From: Acetofilamentum sp.
GTDB lineage: Bacteria > Bacteroidota > Bacteroidia > Bacteroidales > JAFGXI01
DNA: 7,788 nucleotides
Assembly (NCBI GenBank): GCA_020720565.1
Contig: DYOK01000034.1
Span: forward strand, 8,548 to 16,335
Direction: 5' to 3'
Both the position numbers and the translations under genes were made by a program. Of this stretch, positions 1-4,706 are shown piece by piece; positions within the stretch are counted from its first letter, which is position 1, and each line of letters starts with the position of its first letter. The notes below the pieces were generated by a model. It saw nothing but the letters and a program-made list of their open reading frames with translations. It had not been told where the DNA came from and made no database searches.

Positions 1-43
1 ATCAAAGTTATATGGAATGACAAATATGGATAGCAGGAGTTGC

Positions 44-2296
44 TTAGTTTTTATCCATCGTTTGGATAAATTCTTCGTTGTTAAGGGTTCTTGGCAAGCG
101 TGTGCGCATAAAGTCCATTGCTTCGAGCGGTGTCATCTCACCTAAGAATTCTCTCAGAATCCACAAACGGCTAATCATATGTTCGGGTAGCAATAAATCT
201 TCGCGACGAGTACCCGAAGCCAATATATCGACAGCTGGATAAATTCGTCGGTTCGAAAGCTTTCTATCCAACTGTAATTCCATGTTACCAGTTCCTTTAA
301 ATTCTTCGAAAATTACTTCGTCCATTTTGCTTCCTGTATCGGTTAATGCAGTGGCGATAATGGTAAGCGATCCTCCATTTTCGATATTTCGGGCAGCACC
401 AAAAAAGCGTTTGGGTTTTTGTAATGCGTTGGCATCGACACCACCAGAAAGTACTTTGCCCGAAGAAGGTGCGACGGTGTTGTATGCTCTTGCCAAACGG
501 GTAATTGAATCTAACAAGATAACCACATCGTGTCCACTTTCGACCAAACGTTTGGCTTTTTCGAGAACAATATTGGCCACTTTAACGTGTCTGTCGGCTG
601 GTTCGTCGAAAGTAGATGCAATTACCTCTGCATCAACGTGTCTAGCCATTTCTGTAACCTCTTCTGGGCGTTCGTCGATAAGTAAAATAATCAAATAGGC
701 TTCTGGATGGTTTGCGGCAATTGCATTGGCTATTTCTTGTAAAAGAATGGTTTTACCAGTTTTCGGTTGTGCCACAATAAGTCCGCGTTGTCCTTTGCCA
801 ATTGGTGCTATCAAGTCGATTATTCGTGTGGTTAAAGTAGCTTTTCCGTTGCCAGTTAAATTAAATTTCTGATCGGGGAAAAGAGGCGTCAAGTGGTCGA
901 AAGGAACACGGTCACGCACCGCTTCTGGCGAACGCCCATTAATTGATACAATACGGATTAAAGGAAAAAACTTTTCGCCTTCTTTAGGTGGGCGAATGGT
1001 TCCTGTAATGGTATCGCCAGAACGCAAAGCATTAACTTTTATTTGCGATTGAGACACATAAACATCGTCGGGTGAATTTAAATAATTATAATCCGAAGAC
1101 CTTAAAAAACCATAACCATCTTGAATTATTTCTAAAACTCCAGTGGTTTCAACAATGCCTTTGAATTCGATTTGTGGTTTTTGTGGTTTTTGATTTCGTT
1201 GCTGTTGTTGTTGCTGCTGGTTATTATTGTTGTTATTTTGACGTTGATTATTATCGCGTCTGGCTTGGTTTTGTTCAACCGTTTCGTTATTATGAATAAT
1301 CTCAATTGAGTTATCGTTACCAGACTCGAAAGGTATGTTGGCATTGAGTTCGTTTTTTTCAATTTCGATAACAGCTAACTTAGTTTCTTCGTAGTTAGGT
1401 TCATCGAACAAGCTGGCTTGTTGATTCGGGTTTTGTGTATTGCTGCTTTGTCGGTTTCTATTATCGTTTTTGTTGTTTGGGTTTTTTTGTCGAAAATCTT
1501 GCCGATTGTTATTGTTGTTATCGTTCCTATTGTTTGGGTTATTATCTCGTCTAAACTCGTTACGGTTGGATTGGTTTCCGTCGGTTCTATTTTCGTTTTT
1601 AGGGTTGTTTTGCCCCTCTTGATTCTGGTTTGACCGAAAATCTTTTCTTTGTTCGGGTCTATTGTTATTTTGACCTTCGTTTCTGTTGTTTTGGTTGTTC
1701 GGGTTGTCGAGTCTAGGTTTTTGATTTCTGTTCTGATCTTTTCGAAAATCTTGACGTTGGGTATTTGGGTTTTCTGTTTTTTGTTGACCTTCTGCAACTT
1801 CGGTTATAGCATTTGGCTCTTTATTCTCTGCGTCAATGCTTTGGTTAGGAGTTGTTTTAACAGCATCAAGTTCTTGAATCCTTTTCGCATTGGGGTTCTG
1901 AAAATCTTTTTTAGGTTTGTGATTATCAGATTTGATAGGGATGGTAGGCTCTGATTTTAATGCGTTGTTATCAACAATTTCGTCTTTAGTAATCTGAACT
2001 TTTAACTCGGGCTGAACGTTTCTTGCAGGTTCTGAGGAGTTGTTGTCGAAAGATATTTTTCGGTCGCCTTTTACAAATTTCGAGTGTGATTCGTTATTGT
2101 TGTTTAAACGAGGTCTTTTCCCTTTTTCTTGCTTATCGGGCTCGGGCTGTTTAGCCGCAATTTCTGCTTGACGGTCTAAAATTTCAAATATTAACTCAAG
2201 TTTCTTAAATGATTCTACTCGTTTTAAGCCTAAGTCTTTAGCTATCATACGAATATCGGCAAGAAGTTTGTCTTCTAAGACCTCTTTTGTAAACAT
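44..2296 (-). CDS. rho: Transcription termination factor Rho with long disordered N-terminal insert
   Basis: Rho is a hexameric RNA-dependent ATPase/translocase that ends transcription of untranslated RNA. The 750 residues read as follows: a helical Rho N-terminal domain (about 1-45); a low-complexity insert rich in Asn, Gln, Arg and Asp (about 46-372), with a Q7 run near 360-366; a cold-shock-like RNA-binding domain (about 377-458); and a RecA-type ATPase core. In the core, Walker A is AQPKTGKT (509-516), Walker B ends at Asp596 (VVILLDS), the GKVLSGG loop follows, and then the SGTRRED arginine-finger region. Lys512, Lys515 and Asp596 lie at the same distance from the C-terminus as Lys181, Lys184 and Asp265 of E. 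coli Rho, so the core is full length. E. coli Rho has 419 residues; nearly all the extra length is the insert. Walker A has Gln510 and Thr513 where APPKAGKT is usual. Long inserts are known in Bacteroidota Rho, and in Bacteroides thetaiotaomicron the insert drives phase separation. No hairpin terminator is visible in the 43 bases after the stop. Confidence 0.98.
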   Translation of the reverse strand: MFTKEVLEDKLLADIRMIAKDLGLKRVESFKKLELIFEILDRQAEIAAKQPEPDKQEKGKRPRLNNNNESHSKFVKGDRKISFDNNSSEPARNVQPELKVQITKDEIVDNNALKSEPTIPIKSDNHKPKKDFQNPNAKRIQELDAVKTTPNQSIDAENKEPNAITEVAEGQQKTENPNTQRQDFRKDQNRNQKPRLDNPNNQNNRNEGQNNNRPEQRKDFRSNQNQEGQNNPKNENRTDGNQSNRNEFRRDNNPNNRNDNNNNNRQDFRQKNPNNKNDNRNRQSSNTQNPNQQASLFDEPNYEETKLAVIEIEKNELNANIPFESGNDNSIEIIHNNETVEQNQARRDNNQRQNNNNNNQQQQQQQRNQKPQKPQIEFKGIVETTGVLEIIQDGYGFLRSSDYNYLNSPDDVYVSQSQIKVNALRSGDTITGTIRPPKEGEKFFPLIRIVSINGRSPEAVRDRVPFDHLTPLFPDQKFNLTGNGKATLTTRIIDLIAPIGKGQRGLIVAQPKTGKTILLQEIANAIAANHPEAYLIILLIDERPEEVTEMARHVDAEVIASTFDEPADRHVKVANIVLEKAKRLVESGHDVVILLDSITRLARAYNTVAPSSGKVLSGGVDANALQKPKRFFGAARNIENGGSLTIIATALTDTGSKMDEVIFEEFKGTGNMELQLDRKLSNRRIYPAVDILASGTRREDLLLPEHMISRLWILREFLGEMTPLEAMDFMRTRLPRTLNNEEFIQTMDKN

Positions 2297-2329
2297 AAAA
2301 ATGGTGGATTGATGATACTTATAAAGTGT

Positions 2330-2346
2330 ATCCGAATCTATCGGAT
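2330..2346 (-). promoter_or_regulatory. Small hairpin in the rho leader
   Basis: ATCCGA and TCGGAT form a 6-bp stem around a 5-base loop, ending 33 bases before the rho start codon. It has no T-run on the rho strand, so it is not an intrinsic terminator. Rho is autoregulated through its leader in some bacteria, which makes a role possible, but this is inference; a stem this short can also occur by chance. Confidence 0.25.
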
Positions 2347-2411
2347 GAATTGTAGTGCAATGTTAATGATAAAGTTTTATTCTACAAAATAAATTATCCA
2401 AAACATTGTAA

Positions 2412-2810
2412 TTATTGAAGCAATCTTTTGAATAGGCCTTCTTCTTTTTTTGATAAAACCTGTGGGTCGACCCAATTGGCATATAGAATGTTGGCTTTCC
2501 CATTCAAAGATATTTCAGACTCATGGTCTAATAACAATTGGTCGATCCAAATAAAATCAAAAGATTTTAGCTTGGCGAAATGGGGGAGATGGTTGGGGTC
2601 GTTTACTTGAATTAAAATACTTTTACTGGGTTTAGAATCGTCGGAGAAACAATCCATATTAATGCTGTCAAAATGTTTGTATCTTAAATCGAGTTTAAAA
2701 GTTTCGTTAATCAATAACGACAACTGAAAGTCTTTTAAATTAGAATTAATTCCAACAATTTTATATGGAATTTTACTTATTGTTTTTATTTGAACTGTTC
2801 TTTCTGCCAT
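2412..2810 (-). CDS. Small IPExxxVDY-like protein, function unknown
   Basis: This is a 132-residue soluble protein with no signal peptide, membrane segment or cysteine cluster obvious by eye. The segment after the start (KIVGINSNLKDFQLSLLIN) and the later LPHFAKLKSFDF and VDPQVLSKKE stretches resemble, from memory, the Bacteroidota IPExxxVDY family. In that family an N-terminal 'xLEDYxLAYLLNxxL' segment precedes an IPE...VDY core. The match is divergent: the signature would be LPH...FDF, with a longer gap. The family has no established biochemical function that I know of. It is usually found near acpP-fabF-rnc-pyk, but here it lies between ahcY and rho. I chose the ATG at 2810 (MAERTVQ). An in-frame TTG at 2840 would add ten residues, but those codons are the terminator-like hairpin itself. 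The gene ends 115 bases before rho on the same strand and could be cotranscribed with it. Confidence 0.6.
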   Translation of the reverse strand: MAERTVQIKTISKIPYKIVGINSNLKDFQLSLLINETFKLDLRYKHFDSINMDCFSDDSKPSKSILIQVNDPNHLPHFAKLKSFDFIWIDQLLLDHESEISLNGKANILYANWVDPQVLSKKEEGLFKRLLQ

Positions 2811-2836
2811 AAAAAAAGCCTCATTTAAGAGGCTTT
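2811..2836 (-). terminator. Intrinsic terminator-like hairpin abutting a start codon
   Basis: On the minus strand, AAAGCCTC and GAGGCTTT form a perfect 8-bp stem around a 6-base loop (TTAAAT), continuing into an uninterrupted run of seven T (2817 to 2811). This is the classic Rho-independent terminator layout. It lies 187 bases after the ahcY stop, with no better candidate in between, so it may terminate ahcY. The next base after the T-run is the A of the ATG of the downstream small gene. Just upstream on the same strand is TACCTTGC (2844-2837), one T short of the TAnnTTTG promoter box. The element could therefore be either a pure terminator or a hairpin in that gene's leader. Confidence 0.75.
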
Positions 2837-3022
2837 GCAAGGTACGAATTTTATTAATAAACGCTTCGAATAATCATATAATTTTACATCATCAATAATT
2901 TTTTAGAAGGTATTCGACCTATTTATTATTTTCCTAACAAGTATAAAAACAATCTCTCAGTCTATTAAAACCTGATATTATATTTTTCTGTGTATTTATA
3001 TGGTATGATAAAGAAGCGTATT

Positions 3023-4435
3023 TTAGTAACGATAATGTTCTGGCTTGTATGGCCCCGATTTAGCCACACCTAAATAATTAGCTTGCTCATCGGTCATTTC
3101 GGTCAGTTTTACACCTACGTGAGCCAAATGCAAACGTGCTACTTCTTCGTCTAAATATTTTGGTAAACGATAAACGCCAACCTCGTGCTTGTTGTTTTTA
3201 ATGTCAATTTGAGCTAATGTTTGATTTGTAAACGAATTACTCATTACAAATGATGGGTGCCCTGTAGCATTGCCTAAATTAACCAAACGACCTTCCGATA
3301 ACAAGATGATTGAGTGTCCATCGGGGAATATGTATTGGTCAACTTGGTCTTTAATATTGATTTTCTCAATTCCTTTAATGGCCTGCATTTCAGCAACCTG
3401 AATTTCGTTGTCGAAGTGTCCAATGTTACAAACAATTGATTTGTCTTTCATTTGTTTCATATGTTCGGCTGTAATAACACCCAAATTACCTGTAGCAGTG
3501 ACAAAAATATTACCTTCTTTAACGGCTTCTTCCATGGTAGTTACTTCGAAACCTTCCATTGAGGCTTGAAGTGCACAAATAGGATCAATTTCGGTAACAA
3601 GAACACGAGCACCATAAGTTTTCATCGAATGAGCAGAGCCTTTTCCAACGTCGCCATAGCCAGCAACTACCACTACTTTACCTGCAATCATAATGTCGGT
3701 TCCTCGTTTAATACCATCGGCTAAGGATTCGCGACATCCATATAAATTGTCGAATTTTGATTTGGTTACAGAGTCGTTAACGTTAATTGCTGGGAAAAGC
3801 AATTTGCCTTTTTCGTGCATTTGATATAAGCGATGCACCCCTGTGGTGGTTTCTTCCGATACACCACGGATGTTTTTGGCCATGTTGGTCCATTTTCCAG
3901 GAAATGCTTGTATAGATTCTATCATGCGTTTAGCTAATTCCCTTTCGTCTTCGGCTTTGGCGTTTAGATCTAAAACAGAAATGTTTTTTTCGGCATCAAA
4001 ACCTAAATGAACCATTAACGAGGCATCGCTACCATCATCTACAATTTGATCGGGACCAGAGCCATCGGGCCAAGTTAATGCTTGTTCGGTACACCACCAA
4101 TACTCTTCGAGTGTTTCGCCTTTCCACGCAAATACAGGTATACCTGCTTTGGCTATTGCGGCTGCAGCATGGTCTTGAGTCGAAAAGATATTACAACTAG
4201 CCCATCGAACATCAGCACCTAAACACTGTAAAGTTTCGATTAAAACGGCAGTTTGAATGGTCATGTGCAAAGAACCCATTATTTTGGTTCCTTTTAGCGG
4301 TTTGCTTTCACCGTATTTTTTACGGAGCATCATTAAACCGGGCATTTCGGCTTCGGCCAACATGATTTCTTTACGGCCAAATTCGGCCAATCCCATATCT
4401 TTAACTTTATAGGACAAATTTAGATCTAATTTCAT
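3023..4435 (-). CDS. ahcY: S-adenosylhomocysteine hydrolase
   Basis: AhcY reversibly hydrolyses S-adenosylhomocysteine, the product inhibitor of methyltransferases, to adenosine and homocysteine using tightly bound NAD; it is a cytosolic tetramer. The 470 residues show the family landmarks: His57 (HMTIQTA) and the VDDG acid near 134, both substrate-site residues; EETTTGVH from Glu194; the NDSVTKSKFDN block (220-230) with Lys225 and Asp229; the NAD-binding GYGDVGKG loop (259-266); and the C-terminal KPEHYRY, whose Lys and Tyr reach into the NAD site of a neighbouring subunit. Compared with the human enzyme (432 residues), about 36 residues are inserted between Asp134 and Glu194. This matches the extra segment typical of the long bacterial and plant form. 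No residue looks defective. The gene is divergent from the pyrophosphatase, and its leader is about 125-130 nt if the TACCTTTG box at 4568-4575 is the promoter. Confidence 0.98.
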   Translation of the reverse strand: MKLDLNLSYKVKDMGLAEFGRKEIMLAEAEMPGLMMLRKKYGESKPLKGTKIMGSLHMTIQTAVLIETLQCLGADVRWASCNIFSTQDHAAAAIAKAGIPVFAWKGETLEEYWWCTEQALTWPDGSGPDQIVDDGSDASLMVHLGFDAEKNISVLDLNAKAEDERELAKRMIESIQAFPGKWTNMAKNIRGVSEETTTGVHRLYQMHEKGKLLFPAINVNDSVTKSKFDNLYGCRESLADGIKRGTDIMIAGKVVVVAGYGDVGKGSAHSMKTYGARVLVTEIDPICALQASMEGFEVTTMEEAVKEGNIFVTATGNLGVITAEHMKQMKDKSIVCNIGHFDNEIQVAEMQAIKGIEKINIKDQVDQYIFPDGHSIILLSEGRLVNLGNATGHPSFVMSNSFTNQTLAQIDIKNNKHEVGVYRLPKYLDEEVARLHLAHVGVKLTEMTDEQANYLGVAKSGPYKPEHYRY

Positions 4436-4451
4436 TGTAAAATTTTTATTG

Positions 4452-4466
4452 TACTGATAATCAGTA
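4452..4466. promoter_or_regulatory. 15-bp palindrome in the ahcY leader
   Basis: TACTGAT-A-ATCAGTA is a perfect palindrome with 7-bp arms and one central base. It lies 17 to 31 bases upstream of the ahcY ATG and downstream of the proposed ahcY promoter. The symmetry suits a dimeric repressor operator acting as a roadblock, or a short RNA stem close to the start codon. No regulator gene is present in the window to pair with it, so function is inference. Confidence 0.35.
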
Positions 4467-4566
4467 TTTTGTTTGAGGATTATTGTTGCGAAATTTCTTA
4501 AATAAAGTTATGTTGTTTTGCATTGAAAAAGAGGTCAATGTAAAACTGAACCTTTTTTGGAAAGTT

Positions 4567-4591
4567 GCAAAGGTAAAAATAGAATTCCAAA
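4567..4591 (-). promoter_or_regulatory. Bacteroidota-type promoter for ahcY
   Basis: On the minus strand TACCTTTGC (4575-4567) fits the -7 box TAnnTTTG exactly. Transcription would start a few bases further, giving a leader of about 125-130 nt. A TTTG at 4591-4588 lies only 12 bases upstream of the box, closer than the usual spacing of roughly 17-23, and no better -33 element is seen. The -7 box is therefore the main support. Confidence 0.55.
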
Positions 4592-4626
4592 TAGATGCAC
4601 ATATTGTAAAAAATGCATGTAATGTA

Positions 4627-4657
4627 TTGCTATAAAACATAATTAGGCTTATTTTTG
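4627..4657 (+). promoter_or_regulatory. Bacteroidota-type promoter for the pyrophosphatase gene
   Basis: TTG (4627-4629), a 20-base spacer and TATTTTTG (4650-4657) match both parts of the Bacteroidota sigma factor consensus (TTG at -33, TAnnTTTG at -7) with normal spacing. The start site would fall near 4662-4665, leaving a leader of about 40-45 nt. The leader is A/T-rich and lacks a Shine-Dalgarno sequence, as is usual in this phylum. Confidence 0.65.
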
Positions 4658-4706
4658 CGAGCTAATTAAAAAATAAACAACTTTAAAGTCGTTAAAATTT
4701 AACATT

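Noticed and set aside
1132..1797. Minus-strand frames of 76 and 140 codons overlapping rho in another frame
   Set aside because: Their Thr/Lys/Ile-rich composition is the frame-shifted reading of Asn-rich codons. They lie wholly inside rho.
1418..1954. Several plus-strand open frames rich in Val, Leu, Ile, Phe and Ser opposite the rho insert
   Set aside because: They are the antisense of the Asn/Gln/Arg-rich repeats, whose complement reads as hydrophobic codons and lacks stops. No promoter or recognisable domain supports them.
2383..2396. Possible rho promoter box TTATTTTG on the minus strand
   Set aside because: It deviates from TAnnTTTG at the key A and has no TTG at suitable spacing. Cotranscription with the upstream small gene is equally likely.
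2938..2945. TATACTTG on the minus strand as a promoter for the IPExxxVDY-like gene
   Set aside because: It has one mismatch to the -7 box and no -33 element. It would give a leader that includes the full terminator hairpin, so I left it uncalled.
4436..4566. S-adenosylhomocysteine or S-adenosylmethionine riboswitch in the ahcY leader
   Set aside because: The leader is A/T-rich, and I see none of the conserved GC-rich stems or core sequences of the known classes. Only the short palindrome stands out.
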